Source: DATBLE01 sp050258035 (lineage in GTDB: Bacteria > Actinomycetota > Thermoleophilia > Gaiellales > Gaiellaceae). Taken from it: a stretch of DNA of 64,000 bases. The notes beneath the pieces are model-generated. The model ran no database searches and was not told the DNA's origin. It saw nothing but the letters and a program-made list of their open reading frames with translations. Position numbers and translations under genes: made by a program. The stretch lies in contig JBLMYA010000037.1 of the NCBI GenBank assembly GCA_050258035.1, positions 21,328 through 85,327 of the forward strand. Direction: 5' to 3'. Each line of letters starts with the position of its first letter. The stretch's first letter is position 1. Of the stretch, positions 40,727 through 49,724 are shown piece after piece.

Positions 40727-42867
40727 TGCTTGCTCACCTCGACGGCCTCCGCGAGGTCGCGAACGTGCTCCTCGGGAGCGCGGACGGCTCCGTCGACGAG
40801 GTGCCGGTCGATCCGGGCGCGCATCTGCACGGACGTCCCGTTCGAGCGGACGACGACCTCCTCGCCGCTGGAGATGTGTCGCACCTCGGCGTCGTGGGCC
40901 GAGAGCTCGATCTCGGGCTCCGGGCGCTGGAACTGGAGCTCCGGCACGCGCTCGACGGCGGGGCCGGAGAAGAGCGCGCGGTAGCGGACGAGCTTGAGCG
41001 GGCCGCCCTTCGCGGTCCGGACCGGCGTCGCCTTCGGCGCCGCCGGGGAAGGCTCGGCCGGCTCGAGGCGCGGCGGGAGCGAAGCGAGCTCCGCCGGCCC
41101 GACGGCCCTGGCGTGGGGGTCGATCTCCACGCCGAAACGCTCAGCCAGCTTCGCGATCCACGCGATCTCGTCCGGGGTGGGCGGGATGACCGCGCGGCGA
41201 AGGCGCTGCGGGCGGCCCTCGAGGTTGACGATCGTCCCGTCGCGCTCGAGGTAGCTCGTTCCCGGGAGGACGAGGTCGACCCAGCCGCGCACGGGGTCGG
41301 CGAACATGGTGATCGCGATCACCGCGTCGGCCTGCTCGGCCAGCGCCCGCACGGCCGGGTCGGCACAGGCTTCCTCGCCGGAGATCAGCAGCGTCCCGAT
41401 CCGCTCCGGCTGCTGTGGCTCCCCCTCGCCGGCTGCGTGCCACGCCTCGCCGACGGCGCGCCCGTTGGGCGTGGACGGGAGGTAGAAGGCGGAGGCCGCG
41501 CCGAGTTCCTGCGCGAGCGCCGCGACCGCGGCGCCCCCTGCACCCGGCCCCGACCAGATCAGCACCGAGCCGCGCACGAGCTCGCCGAGCTCGCGCGCCG
41601 CGTCGAGGGCGCTGCCCGGCGCGGTCGCCTTCGTGCCGGACACGCCGACCGTGACGATCTCCGCGCCCCCACGACGGGCCGCCTTGATCCAGAGCCCGAC
41701 CACGGGCGCCCGCTCCTCGATGCGCTCGTCGCCGACGACCACCAGTCGCTCGGCATCGCGAATCGAGGAGAGCGGTGCCCGGAAGGCGTCGATCGCGGGG
41801 GATGCCTGCTCCGGGAGCACGACCGCGTCGGAGCCGAGCCCCTTGCGCACGAGGCGCGACAGCGCCTCGGCCTGCTCGACCGTCTCCGAGCCGGAAAGCG
41901 CCAGCAGGACCGGGCCGTGCCGGAGGAGCGACTCTGCCTGGTCGAGCGCCGCCTCCCACGCCACCTCCTCGAACCGGCGCCTGCCGATCCTCCTCAGCGG
42001 ATCCGTCACCCGATCGGGGGCATACAGGTGCGAGTGGGCGAAGCGTCCCTTGTCGCAGAGCCAGCCCTCGTCGATCTCCGGGTGGTTGCGGGAGAGGATT
42101 CGCTTGACCTTGCCCTCGCGGGTGGTGGCAGTGATGTTGCAGCCGACCGGGCAGAGGCCGCAGACGGTGGGCACGTTCTGGATCTCCCACGGCCGCGCCT
42201 CGAAGCGGTACTGGGTCGAGGTGAGCGCGCCGACCGGACAGAGCTCGATCACGTTCCCGGAGAAGGGCGCGCGGTACGGCTCGTCCTCGAACGTGGCGAT
42301 GATCGAGCTCGCGCCGCGGTCGCGGGCGACCAGCTGGCCGTCCTCAGCGACTCCCTCCGAGAAGCGGGTGCAGCGGTAGCAGAGGATGCAGCGCTCACGG
42401 TCGAGCGCGATCGTCGGTGAGATCGGGATCGGCTTCTCGAGCGTCCGCTTCGGGAAGGTCATCCGCGTGTTCCCCGGGCCGTAGCGGAAGGTCAGGTCCT
42501 GGAGCGGGCACTCGCCGCCCTTGTCGCACACCGGGCAATCGAGCGGGTGGTTGACGAGGATGAACTCGAGCGTCGCGTCCTGCGCCTCCGCGGCCATCGC
42601 CGAGGTCGCCGCCGTCTTCACGACCATGCCGTCGGCCGCGGTGAGCGTGCAGGCCGCCTGCGGCTTGGGCGGGCCGGGCGACACCTCGCACAGGCACATC
42701 CGGCAGGCGCCGACCGGCGGCCCGAGCCGTGGCTCGTAGCAGAAGACGGGAATCTCGATGCCGGCGGAGAGAGCCGCCTCGACCAGCCCCAGGCCTTTCG
42801 GCACCTGAATCTCGACGTCGTCGACTGTGATCGTGACGAGCTCCGGCTGCGAACCGTTGGTGCTCAC
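40723..42867 (-). CDS. nuoG: NADH-quinone oxidoreductase subunit G
   Basis: 714 residues. An N-terminal 2Fe-2S domain (FCYEPRLGPPVGACRMCLCEV) is followed by CPVCDKGGECPLQD and CILCYRCTRF for N5 and N4. A fourth cysteine set, CGLCPVGCN with WLCDKGRF, corresponds to the N7 site found only in some bacteria. The C-terminal molybdopterin-oxidoreductase-like domain has no visible cofactor ligands of its own. GTG 42867 overlaps nuoF as GTGA. Confidence 0.93.
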   Translation of the reverse strand: MSTNGSQPELVTITVDDVEIQVPKGLGLVEAALSAGIEIPVFCYEPRLGPPVGACRMCLCEVSPGPPKPQAACTLTAADGMVVKTAATSAMAAEAQDATLEFILVNHPLDCPVCDKGGECPLQDLTFRYGPGNTRMTFPKRTLEKPIPISPTIALDRERCILCYRCTRFSEGVAEDGQLVARDRGASSIIATFEDEPYRAPFSGNVIELCPVGALTSTQYRFEARPWEIQNVPTVCGLCPVGCNITATTREGKVKRILSRNHPEIDEGWLCDKGRFAHSHLYAPDRVTDPLRRIGRRRFEEVAWEAALDQAESLLRHGPVLLALSGSETVEQAEALSRLVRKGLGSDAVVLPEQASPAIDAFRAPLSSIRDAERLVVVGDERIEERAPVVGLWIKAARRGGAEIVTVGVSGTKATAPGSALDAARELGELVRGSVLIWSGPGAGGAAVAALAQELGAASAFYLPSTPNGRAVGEAWHAAGEGEPQQPERIGTLLISGEEACADPAVRALAEQADAVIAITMFADPVRGWVDLVLPGTSYLERDGTIVNLEGRPQRLRRAVIPPTPDEIAWIAKLAERFGVEIDPHARAVGPAELASLPPRLEPAEPSPAAPKATPVRTAKGGPLKLVRYRALFSGPAVERVPELQFQRPEPEIELSAHDAEVRHISSGEEVVVRSNGTSVQMRARIDRHLVDGAVRAPEEHVRDLAEAVEVSKQ

Positions 42868-44192
42868 GCGATCACCGCCAGCGGCTTCTCGACGTGCGCG
42901 GGGCCGTGGTGCTGCTCGGACGGAGCCAGGATCCCCTCGATCGACGACCGGCCGTCGTACGGGCATCGTCCCTGCTGGATGTGGGCGACGAACTCGTCGC
43001 GCCACTTCGCGATGTAGCTCGAGACCGGATAGACCGCGAACTCGCCGAGCGCGCAGAGAACCTTGCCCAGGATCCGCCCGTTGATCGACTCGAGCAGCTC
43101 GAGGTCGGCCAGCTCGCCGTCGCCGCGCTCGATCTTGTCGAGGATCTGCACCATCCAGCGCGTTCCCTCGCGACACGGCGTGCACTTGCCGCACGACTCG
43201 TGCATGTAGAACTGCGTCGAGCGCAGGGCGAGCTGCACCATGCAGCAGCGCTCGTCGACGACGATCAGCGAGGCGGCGCCGAAGAAGGTCTTCAGCTCCG
43301 CGAGCGAGTCGTAGTCGAGGGGGACGTCGATCTGGTCGGGCGAGAGCGCGGGCACCGAGGAGCCGCCGGGGATGACCGCCTTCAGCTTCCGCCCGCCGGC
43401 TATGCCGCCCGCGTGCTCGTAGATGAGCTCGCGCATCGGCGTACCGAGCTCGAGCTCGTAGTTCCCCGGCCGCTCGACGTTGCCCGAGATCGAGAAGATC
43501 GCCGTGCCGGGCGCGGTCTCGGCTCCGATCTTCGCGAACTCGGCCGAACCCATCGAGATGACGATCGGGAGCGTCGCGATCGTGCAGACGTTGTTCACCT
43601 GGGTCGGTGCGTTGTAGAGCCCCTGCACCGGCGGGAACGGTGGTCGCGGCCGCGGCTGGCCGCGGCGGCCCTCGAGCGAGTCGAGGAGTGCCGTCTCCTC
43701 GCCGCAGATGTATGCACCGGCGCCGCGGTGGACCACCACGCTCACCTCGCCCAGGATCCCGGCTGCCTGCGCCTCGTCGACGGCGGCCTGGAGCGTCTCG
43801 TACTCGGCCAGGTACTCGCCGCGGATGTAGATGAACACGTCCTTCGACTCGATCGCGTGCGCGGCGATGAGGGAGCCTTCGATCAGCCGGTGCGGCACCA
43901 GGTCCAGGACCTGCCGGTCCTTGAACGCTCCGGGCTCCGACTCGTCCGCGTTGACGACCACGTACTTCGGCTTCGGCGAGTCGCGCGCGATCAGCGACGC
44001 CTTCCGGCCGATCGGGAAACCGGCGCCGCCGCGGCCGCGCAGGTTCGCCGCGTTCATCTCCTCGATCAGCTCGTCCGGCGTCATCCTCCGCGCCTTCTCG
44101 AGCGCCGTGTAGCCCCCGACCGCCCGGTACTCCTCGAGCTTGGTCAGGTCGCGCGCGTCCGCGTCCTCGAGGAGCGAGCTAAGCAGCCCCAC
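42864..44192 (-). CDS. nuoF: NADH-quinone oxidoreductase subunit F (NADH/FMN site)
   Basis: 442 residues. NADH- and FMN-binding loops LRGRGGAGFPIGRK near residue 52 and GAGAYICGEETALLDSLEG near 160 are present. The N3 cluster is held by SCGKCTPCREG near 335 and a later Cys in GKVLCALGEF. It oxidises NADH and passes electrons to NuoG. GTG 44192 overlaps nuoE by 14 nt. Confidence 0.96.
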   Translation of the reverse strand: MGLLSSLLEDADARDLTKLEEYRAVGGYTALEKARRMTPDELIEEMNAANLRGRGGAGFPIGRKASLIARDSPKPKYVVVNADESEPGAFKDRQVLDLVPHRLIEGSLIAAHAIESKDVFIYIRGEYLAEYETLQAAVDEAQAAGILGEVSVVVHRGAGAYICGEETALLDSLEGRRGQPRPRPPFPPVQGLYNAPTQVNNVCTIATLPIVISMGSAEFAKIGAETAPGTAIFSISGNVERPGNYELELGTPMRELIYEHAGGIAGGRKLKAVIPGGSSVPALSPDQIDVPLDYDSLAELKTFFGAASLIVVDERCCMVQLALRSTQFYMHESCGKCTPCREGTRWMVQILDKIERGDGELADLELLESINGRILGKVLCALGEFAVYPVSSYIAKWRDEFVAHIQQGRCPYDGRSSIEGILAPSEQHHGPAHVEKPLAVIA

Positions 44193-44658
44193 GGATCTCC
44201 TCCACGATCGCGTCGGCGTCCTCCGGCTTGACGTGGTGGCGGTAGCGCTCGTCGATCGAGACCACCGGCGCGTACCCGCACCCGCCCAGGCACTCGACCG
44301 CCCGAAACGTGATCGCGCCGTCCTCGGTCGTCTCGCCGGCCCGGATCCCGAGCGCCGACTCGAACGCCTCGACCACGCGCTGCGCGCCGACCAGCGCGCA
44401 GGAGAGGTTGGTGCAGATCTCGACCATGTGCCTGCCCACCGGCTCGAGGTGGAACATGTCGTAGAACGACGCGACCGCCTGGCAATACGCCGGCGTGAGG
44501 TCGAGCACGTCCGCGACCTCGCGCAGCGCCTCGACGGGAAGCCACCCGCCGTGGTGCTCCTGGGCGAGCCGGAGAGCCGGCAGGACGGCAGACCGCGAAT
44601 CCGGATAGTGGCTCGCTATCGCGTCGACTTCCCGTTGAAAATGCGGCAGCACTTTCAA
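44179..44658 (-). CDS. nuoE: NADH-quinone oxidoreductase subunit E (2Fe-2S)
   Basis: 159 residues with a thioredoxin-like 2Fe-2S domain. The four ligands are in CTNLSCALVG near residue 85 and CLGGCGYAPV near 125 (cluster N1a). A helical N-terminal part (LRLAQEHHGGWLPVEALREVADVL) is typical. TTG 44658 overlaps the nuoD stop as TTGA; GTG 44652 is an alternative that would remove two residues. Confidence 0.92.
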   Translation of the reverse strand: MKVLPHFQREVDAIASHYPDSRSAVLPALRLAQEHHGGWLPVEALREVADVLDLTPAYCQAVASFYDMFHLEPVGRHMVEICTNLSCALVGAQRVVEAFESALGIRAGETTEDGAITFRAVECLGGCGYAPVVSIDERYRHHVKPEDADAIVEEIRGAA

Positions 44659-45908
44659 CGGTCCACTTCGCCCATCACGGTGTCCAGCGAGCCGACGATC
44701 GCGATCATGTCTGCGACGAGCGAGTCGTGAACGCAGGTCGCGGTCGCCTCGAGGGCGACGAACGACGGGGCCCGGAACTTCACCCGCCACGGTTTCGGGC
44801 CTCCGTCCGAGACGAGGTAGCAGCCGAACTCGCCGCGCGGCGACTCGACGGCGACGTAGACCTCGCCCTCGGGGACGCGGTAACCCTCGGTGACGATCTT
44901 GAAGTGGTGGATCAGCGACTCCATCGAGGTGTGGAGCTCGTGCCGCGGCGGGAGGACGACCTTGCGGTCGTCCGCGATCCACGCTCCGGCGGGCATGCCC
45001 TCGAGGCACTGCGAGACGATCTTCACCGACTCGCGCATCTCGTCCACGCGGAGCCGGTAGCGGTCGTAGACGTCGCCGTGCGGATAGACCGGAACGTGGA
45101 AGTCGAGCTCCGGGTAGGCGAGGTAGGGCTCGTCGCGGCGGAGGTCCCAGTCCACGCCCGACGCGCGCAGCACGGGCCCGGACTGGCCGAGCGCGATCGC
45201 GTCGTCGGCGGAGAGGAGCCCGAGACCGCGTGTCCGCTCCAGCCAGATCTTCTGCTTGGTGAGGAGCTGCTCGTACATGTCGATCGTGTCCGGAAACCCG
45301 TCGGCGAATGTCTTGCAGGCGTCGAAGAACCCGGAAGGAATGTCCTCGGCCAGGCCACCCGCCTGGAAGTAGCGGGTGTGCATGCGCGTCCCGCCGACGA
45401 GCTCGAAGAGGTCGAGGACGTCGTCGCGGGCGTTGAAGCAGTACCAGAGGAGACCGATCGCGCCGATCTCGAGTGCGCCGGTGCCGAGCCAGATCAGGTG
45501 CGAGTGGATGCGGTTCAGCTCGAGCAGCAGGGTCCGCATCCACACCGCCTTCGGCGGCACCTCGATCGCGAGCAGCTTCTCGACGGCTGCCACGTAGGCG
45601 TACTCGTTCGCCTGGTAGGCGAGGTAGTCCATCCGCGGCGCGTACGTGACCGCCTTCCAGAAGGACTTCTGCTCCATGTTCTTCTCGAAGCCGGTGTGCA
45701 GGTAGCCGATCACCGCCTCCAGCCCGACGACGCCCTCGCCGTGGAGGTCGACGATCAGCCGGAGCACGCCGTGGGTCGACGGGTGATTCGGCCCGAAGTT
45801 GACGGTGAGGACGTCCTCCAGGTCCGGCGCCGGCTTCAGCATCGTCGGCACCGGCGACGGGATCCGCGTGCCCTCGTAGATCACGGGCTTCTCGGGGGCG
45901 ACGGCCAT
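44655..45908 (-). CDS. nuoD: NADH-quinone oxidoreductase subunit D
   Basis: 417 residues, related to hydrogenase large subunits. VNFGPNHPSTHGVLRL near residue 35 carries the His that lines the quinone pocket. GYLHTGFEKNMEQK, YAPRMDYLAYQANEYAY and GEFGCYLVSDGG are further signatures. The metal cysteines of hydrogenases are absent, as expected. It starts 11 nt after the nuoC stop. Confidence 0.96.
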   Translation of the reverse strand: MAVAPEKPVIYEGTRIPSPVPTMLKPAPDLEDVLTVNFGPNHPSTHGVLRLIVDLHGEGVVGLEAVIGYLHTGFEKNMEQKSFWKAVTYAPRMDYLAYQANEYAYVAAVEKLLAIEVPPKAVWMRTLLLELNRIHSHLIWLGTGALEIGAIGLLWYCFNARDDVLDLFELVGGTRMHTRYFQAGGLAEDIPSGFFDACKTFADGFPDTIDMYEQLLTKQKIWLERTRGLGLLSADDAIALGQSGPVLRASGVDWDLRRDEPYLAYPELDFHVPVYPHGDVYDRYRLRVDEMRESVKIVSQCLEGMPAGAWIADDRKVVLPPRHELHTSMESLIHHFKIVTEGYRVPEGEVYVAVESPRGEFGCYLVSDGGPKPWRVKFRAPSFVALEATATCVHDSLVADMIAIVGSLDTVMGEVDR

Positions 45909-45919
45909 CAGAAAGCCAC

Positions 45920-46465
45920 CTACTCCTCCCCCGAGAAGCGGACGGGCTCGCCGCCGATCGGATAGTCCTTGCGGAGCGGGTGACCCTCCCAGTCGTCCGG
46001 CATCAGGATCCGGGTCAGGTTGGGGTGGCCCTCGACGCGGATGCCCATCATGTCGAAGGCCTCCCGCTCGTGCCAGTCGGCGGTCGGCCAGACCGACACG
46101 ACGCTCTCGACCGGCTCGTCCTCGTCCAGCCAGACCTGGACCCGGACCCGGGGAGCTCCGCGTTCGAGCCGCAGCAGGTGGTAGTTCATCGCGAACCGCT
46201 TCGGCTTCCGGCTCGGCTTCCGCGCGAGGCCGGCAGAGCCGGGAGCGTTCACGTCGCGGCCCGAGGCGGTGCCGATGTAGCCGGCGGTCTGTCGGTCGTT
46301 CCAGCCCAGGTAGTCGGTCGGCGTGATGTCGGCGAGGAAGCGGAAGTCCAACTCGTCGCGCAGGTGGAGGCAGGCTTCGACCATGCGCGCCGGATCGACG
46401 ACGAGCGTCGTCTCGCCGTGTGCCTCCTTCGTCTCGACCAGGCCGGGGACGCCCTCGAAGCTCAC
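45920..46465 (-). CDS. nuoC: NADH-quinone oxidoreductase subunit C
   Basis: 181 residues. It contains the 30-kDa subunit signature WPTADWHEREAFDMMGIRVEGHPNLTRILMPDDWEGHPLRKDYP in its C-terminal half. The N-terminal half is less conserved and carries a basic patch (LARKPSRKPKRF) that looks like a lineage-specific insertion. GTG 46465 follows the nuoB stop by 10 nt. Confidence 0.95.
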   Translation of the reverse strand: MSFEGVPGLVETKEAHGETTLVVDPARMVEACLHLRDELDFRFLADITPTDYLGWNDRQTAGYIGTASGRDVNAPGSAGLARKPSRKPKRFAMNYHLLRLERGAPRVRVQVWLDEDEPVESVVSVWPTADWHEREAFDMMGIRVEGHPNLTRILMPDDWEGHPLRKDYPIGGEPVRFSGEE

Positions 46466-46475
46466 GCTGCCGACC

Positions 46476-47057
46476 TCACTGGGCGACGCCCCGGATCTCG
46501 TACGCGGGAGGCACGCCGGCGAGAACCTTCTCGTGCAGGCGGACGATGCCCTCTATCAGCGCCTCCGGCCGCGGGGGGCAGCCGGGCACGTGGATGTCGA
46601 CCGGGACGATCTTGTCGACGCCCTGGAGCACCGTGTAGTTGTTGAACATCCCGCCCGAGCTGGCGCAGGCCCCCATCGCGATCACCCACTTGGGCTCGAG
46701 CATCTGGTCGTAGATCTGACGAAGCGGCGCGGCCATCTTGTGCGCGACCCGGCCGGAGACGATCAGCAGGTCGGCCTGGCGCGGCGAGGCGCGGAATGCC
46801 TCCATGCCGAAGCGCGCGATGTCGTAGCGCGAGCCGACGATCGCGATCATCTCCATCGCGCAGCAGGAAAGGCCGAACTGGTCGGGCCACATCGACTTCG
46901 TCTGCGACCACGCGACGGCCTTCTCGAGTGTGGTCAGGCCGAGCCTGGACTCCAGCTCCTCGGTGCTGAGCTCCTGCTCGAAGACGCTCGGGCCCTTGCC
47001 CGGCCACAGGAGCCGCTCGGACCTGAGGCCGTAGTCCTTGAGCCGCTTCACCGCCAT
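46476..47057 (-). CDS. nuoB: NADH-quinone oxidoreductase subunit B (cluster N2)
   Basis: 193 residues. The unusual tandem cysteines of cluster N2 are in LSCCAMEMIAI near residue 65, with the remaining ligands in GACASSGGMFNNY near 130 and VPGCPPRPEAL near 160. N2 reduces the quinone. ATG 47057 overlaps the nuoA stop by 10 nt. Confidence 0.96.
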   Translation of the reverse strand: MAVKRLKDYGLRSERLLWPGKGPSVFEQELSTEELESRLGLTTLEKAVAWSQTKSMWPDQFGLSCCAMEMIAIVGSRYDIARFGMEAFRASPRQADLLIVSGRVAHKMAAPLRQIYDQMLEPKWVIAMGACASSGGMFNNYTVLQGVDKIVPVDIHVPGCPPRPEALIEGIVRLHEKVLAGVPPAYEIRGVAQ

Positions 47058-47410
47058 TCGAGCGCCCCCTTCCGCCAGATGTACACGTACGCCACGGCGA
47101 GGATCGCGACGAAGAACAGCAGCTCGAAGAAGGCGAACCAGCCGAGCGCGTTCAACTCGACCGCGAGCGGATAGAGGAACACGATCTCGATGTCGAAGAC
47201 GATGAAGAGCATGGCCGTCAGGTAGAAGCTGATCGTGAAGCGCTGCTGCTGCGGTGGGCCGGTGGAGACACCCGACTCGAACGGAACGACCCGCGCGCGT
47301 GTGCGGCGCTTCGGCCTCGTCGAGAAGACGAAGGAGAAGGCGACCATCGAGAGCGGGATCGCGAGCGCGAGCAGCCCGTAGATCAAGAACGGCAACCAGC
47401 TGTCGAGCAA
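47048..47410 (-). CDS. nuoA: NADH-quinone oxidoreductase subunit A
   Basis: 120 residues with three helices. FESGVSTGPPQQQRFTISFYLTAMLFIVFDIEIVFLYPLAV is the family block, with the acidic FDIE stretch in helix 2. TTG 47410 was chosen because it gives the usual length and has GGAGGA 10 nt upstream; longer in-frame starts would precede this ribosome site. First gene of the 14-gene nuo operon, and one of few leadered genes here. Confidence 0.92.
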   Translation of the reverse strand: MLDSWLPFLIYGLLALAIPLSMVAFSFVFSTRPKRRTRARVVPFESGVSTGPPQQQRFTISFYLTAMLFIVFDIEIVFLYPLAVELNALGWFAFFELLFFVAILAVAYVYIWRKGALEWR

Positions 47411-47420
47411 CGCCCTCTTT

Positions 47421-47428
47421 CCTCCTCC
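47421..47428 (-). promoter_or_regulatory. Shine-Dalgarno of nuoA
   Basis: GGAGGAGG on the minus strand, 10 nt before TTG 47410, decides this start. Confidence 0.65.
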
Positions 47429-47447
47429 GTCGGCGCTCCGCAGCCGG

Positions 47448-47453
47448 ACACTA
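47448..47453 (-). promoter_or_regulatory. -10 element TAGTGT of the nuo operon
   Basis: GCTAGTGT on the minus strand would start transcription about 30 nt before nuoA, leaving room for the Shine-Dalgarno. No strong -35 is seen. Confidence 0.45.
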
Positions 47454-47564
47454 GCAAGTCGTCGGGGGTGGCACGAAGCCAGCAAGAAACCGCTCAACGG
47501 TGCGTGCGGCGGGTGTCACAAAGTCAGGGCAGATCGAGGGTTCCGGAGGCCCCAGGGCCCCTGC

Positions 47565-47570
47565 TACGAT
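47565..47570 (+). promoter_or_regulatory. -10 element TACGAT before the ErpA/IscA gene
   Basis: GCTACGAT puts the box 6 nt before GTG 47577. Confidence 0.52.
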
Positions 47571-47576
47571 GGGCAC

Positions 47577-47984
47577 GTGGCAACGCTCGAGGAACCCACC
47601 ACCGTCGTCACGCTCACCGAGCGGGCGGCGGCGAAGATCAAGGAGCTCCAGGCCGACGAGCCGGCGGGGACGGCCGAGGTCCTGCGCGTCGCCGTCCAGG
47701 GCGGCGGGTGCTCCGGGTTCGAGTACGCGCTCGGCTTCGACCGTAGCCCTCTGGAGGGCGACCACGAGCTCGAGGCCTACGGCGTCCGGGTGGTCGTCGA
47801 CCCCTTCAGCGCGCCGTACCTCCAGGGGGCGAGCATCGACTTCCTCGACGGTCTCCAGGAGTCGGGGTTCAAGATCGAGAACCCGAACGTCTCCTCGTCC
47901 TGCGGCTGCGGCCATTCCTTCCAGGTCGAGGACGGCGAGGCGCCGGAAGGCGCGTACGGCTGCGGCTCCGGCTGCTCCCACTGA
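47577..47984 (+). CDS. A-type iron-sulfur carrier (ErpA/IscA/HesB family)
   Basis: 135 residues. The three ligand cysteines are in GGGCSGFEYAL near residue 45 and SSCGCGHSFQV near 110, the standard A-type arrangement. It delivers Fe-S clusters to apoproteins; the adjacent nuo operon alone needs about nine. A Gly/Cys-rich C-terminal tail (AYGCGSGCSH) adds two more Cys and a His, which is unusual and could bind metal. Divergent from nuoA. Confidence 0.9.
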   Translation: MATLEEPTTVVTLTERAAAKIKELQADEPAGTAEVLRVAVQGGGCSGFEYALGFDRSPLEGDHELEAYGVRVVVDPFSAPYLQGASIDFLDGLQESGFKIENPNVSSSCGCGHSFQVEDGEAPEGAYGCGSGCSH

Positions 47985-48058
47985 CGTCGCGGGCGCCGGT
48001 GGTGGCTGCTCTCACTCGCGGAGCGCGTCCGTTCGTGGTCGCTTCGGCTGAACCGCAC

Positions 48059-48064
48059 TAGGAT
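48059..48064 (+). promoter_or_regulatory. -10 element TAGGAT before the FprA-type reductase gene
   Basis: ACTAGGAT lies 6 nt before ATG 48071. Confidence 0.52.
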
Positions 48065-48070
48065 CGGGCC

Positions 48071-49429
48071 ATGACCTTGCGCGTTGCGGTGGTCGGCTCC
48101 GGGCCGGCCGGGTTCTACGCGGCCGGCCGCCTCCTCGAGGCCGAGGAGCCGGTGGAGGTGGACATGATCGAGCGGCTGCCGACGCCATGGGGCCTCGTGC
48201 GGCTCGGCGTCGCCCCCGACCATCCGAAGATCAAGGCCGTCTCGAGAACGTTCGAGCGGATCGCCGCCCAGCGCGGCTTCCGGTTTCTCGGCGGCGTCGA
48301 GGTCGGCCGGGACCTCGCACACGAGGATCTCGCGCGCCTGTACGACGCCGTCGTCTATGCCGTCGGCGCCCAGAGCGACCGGCGGATGGGCATTCCGGGC
48401 GAAGACCTCCCGGGATCCTGGTCCGCCACCGAGTTCGTCGCCTGGTACAACGGCCACCCCGACTACCAGGACTTCCACTTCGACCTGTCCGGCGAGCGGG
48501 CGGTCGTCGTCGGCGCCGGGAACGTCGCCCTCGACGTCGTTCGCATGCTCGCGCTCGCTCCCGACGAGATCCGGCCGACCGACACGACCGACGAGGCGAT
48601 CGAGGCGATTCTCGGCTCCGGGATCGGGGAGATCGTCCTCCTCGCCCGCCGCGGACCGGCGCAGGCCGCCTTCACCACGCCCGAGCTGAAGGAGCTCGGG
48701 GAGCTGACCGACGCCGACGTCGTGGTCGATGCCGCCGACCTCGAGCTCGACGACGCGAGCACGGCGGCGCTGGAGCACGACACGAACGCCCGGCGCAACG
48801 TCGAGGTGCTGCGTGAGTACGCCGCCCGCACGCCCCTGGGCAGGAGACGCGTGATCCGGCTCCGCTTCGCGGTCTCGCCGGTCGCGATCCACGGCGAGGA
48901 GCGGGTGGAGGCGATCGAGATCGTCCGCAACAGGCTCGTCGCCGACGAGAACGGGCGCGTCAGGGCCGAGCCCACGGGCGAGCGCGAGACGATCCCGTGC
49001 GGGATCGTCTTCCGCAGCGTCGGCTACCTCGGCGTCGAGCTTCCGGGCGTCCCCTTCGACGCGCGTCGCGCGACGATCCCGAACGAGTGCGGCCGTGTCA
49101 CCGGCGCGGCCGGCGTCTACTGCGCCGGCTGGATCAAACGAGGCCCGAGCGGCGTGATCGGGACGAACAAGAAGGACGCGACGGAGACGATCGACCTTCT
49201 GCTGGAGGACGCCCGCGCGGGCAAGCTCGGGCGCGGCGACCCCTCGGCCACGGCGGACACCGTGGACGACCTGCTCGCCTCGCGCGGGGTGGAGCACGTC
49301 ACCTATGCCGGCTGGGAGGCGATCGACGCGGAGGAGCGCGGCCGCGGCGAGCCGCAGGGCCGCCCCCGCGTGAAGCTGATCACGTGGGACGACCTGCGCG
49401 CGGCCGCCCGCAGCATCGCCACGACGTAG
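48071..49429 (+). CDS. fprA: ferredoxin/flavodoxin-NADP reductase, adrenodoxin-reductase type (FprA-like)
   Basis: 452 residues. FAD site VVGSGPAGFYAAGRLL at the N-terminus, RLPTPWGLVRLGVAPDHPKIK near residue 40, NADP site VVVGAGNVALDVVRML near 150, and GWIKRGPSGVIGTNKKDATETI near 360. The type matches mycobacterial FprA, which moves electrons between NADPH and ferredoxin. Its partner ferredoxin is not adjacent. Confidence 0.92.
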   Translation: MTLRVAVVGSGPAGFYAAGRLLEAEEPVEVDMIERLPTPWGLVRLGVAPDHPKIKAVSRTFERIAAQRGFRFLGGVEVGRDLAHEDLARLYDAVVYAVGAQSDRRMGIPGEDLPGSWSATEFVAWYNGHPDYQDFHFDLSGERAVVVGAGNVALDVVRMLALAPDEIRPTDTTDEAIEAILGSGIGEIVLLARRGPAQAAFTTPELKELGELTDADVVVDAADLELDDASTAALEHDTNARRNVEVLREYAARTPLGRRRVIRLRFAVSPVAIHGEERVEAIEIVRNRLVADENGRVRAEPTGERETIPCGIVFRSVGYLGVELPGVPFDARRATIPNECGRVTGAAGVYCAGWIKRGPSGVIGTNKKDATETIDLLLEDARAGKLGRGDPSATADTVDDLLASRGVEHVTYAGWEAIDAEERGRGEPQGRPRVKLITWDDLRAAARSIATT

Positions 49430-49496
49430 TCGGCCCCCGGCGGCACCCCTCGATCGAGGGACACTCGTATCAGGCGGTGCGACCGATCCATGTCGC

Positions 49497-49697
49497 ATGG
49501 AGATCCGCCTGCGCCAGGTCGAGTGCCTGAGCTGCGGCTTCCGCCGGGCCGAGCGCGATACCCAGGTGCGCACGGCAGAGGACGAATGCCCGCGGTGCCA
49601 TTACGTCGGCTGGGCATCGAGCGCGGAGCTGAGCGAGCACACGCGTCGGCTGCTGCGCGAGCGGCCGGTCGAGCGGCGCCACCTTCGCGCGGTGTAG
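49497..49697 (+). CDS. small zinc-ribbon protein
   Basis: 66 residues with two CxxC knuckles, CLSCGF at residues 10-15 and CPRCHY near 32, spaced as in a single zinc ribbon. The rest is helical and Arg-rich (SEHTRRLLRERPVERRHLR), so nucleic-acid contact is possible. Function unknown. ATG 49497 gives the shortest sensible protein; an ATG at 49490 is in another frame. Confidence 0.65.
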   Translation: MEIRLRQVECLSCGFRRAERDTQVRTAEDECPRCHYVGWASSAELSEHTRRLLRERPVERRHLRAV

Positions 49698-49711
49698 CCG
49701 GCAGCCGCGGC

Positions 49712-49717
49712 TAGAGT
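49712..49717 (+). promoter_or_regulatory. -10 element TAGAGT before fumC
   Basis: GCTAGAGT lies 7 nt before ATG 49725. Confidence 0.52.
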
Positions 49718-49724
49718 TCGCGGC

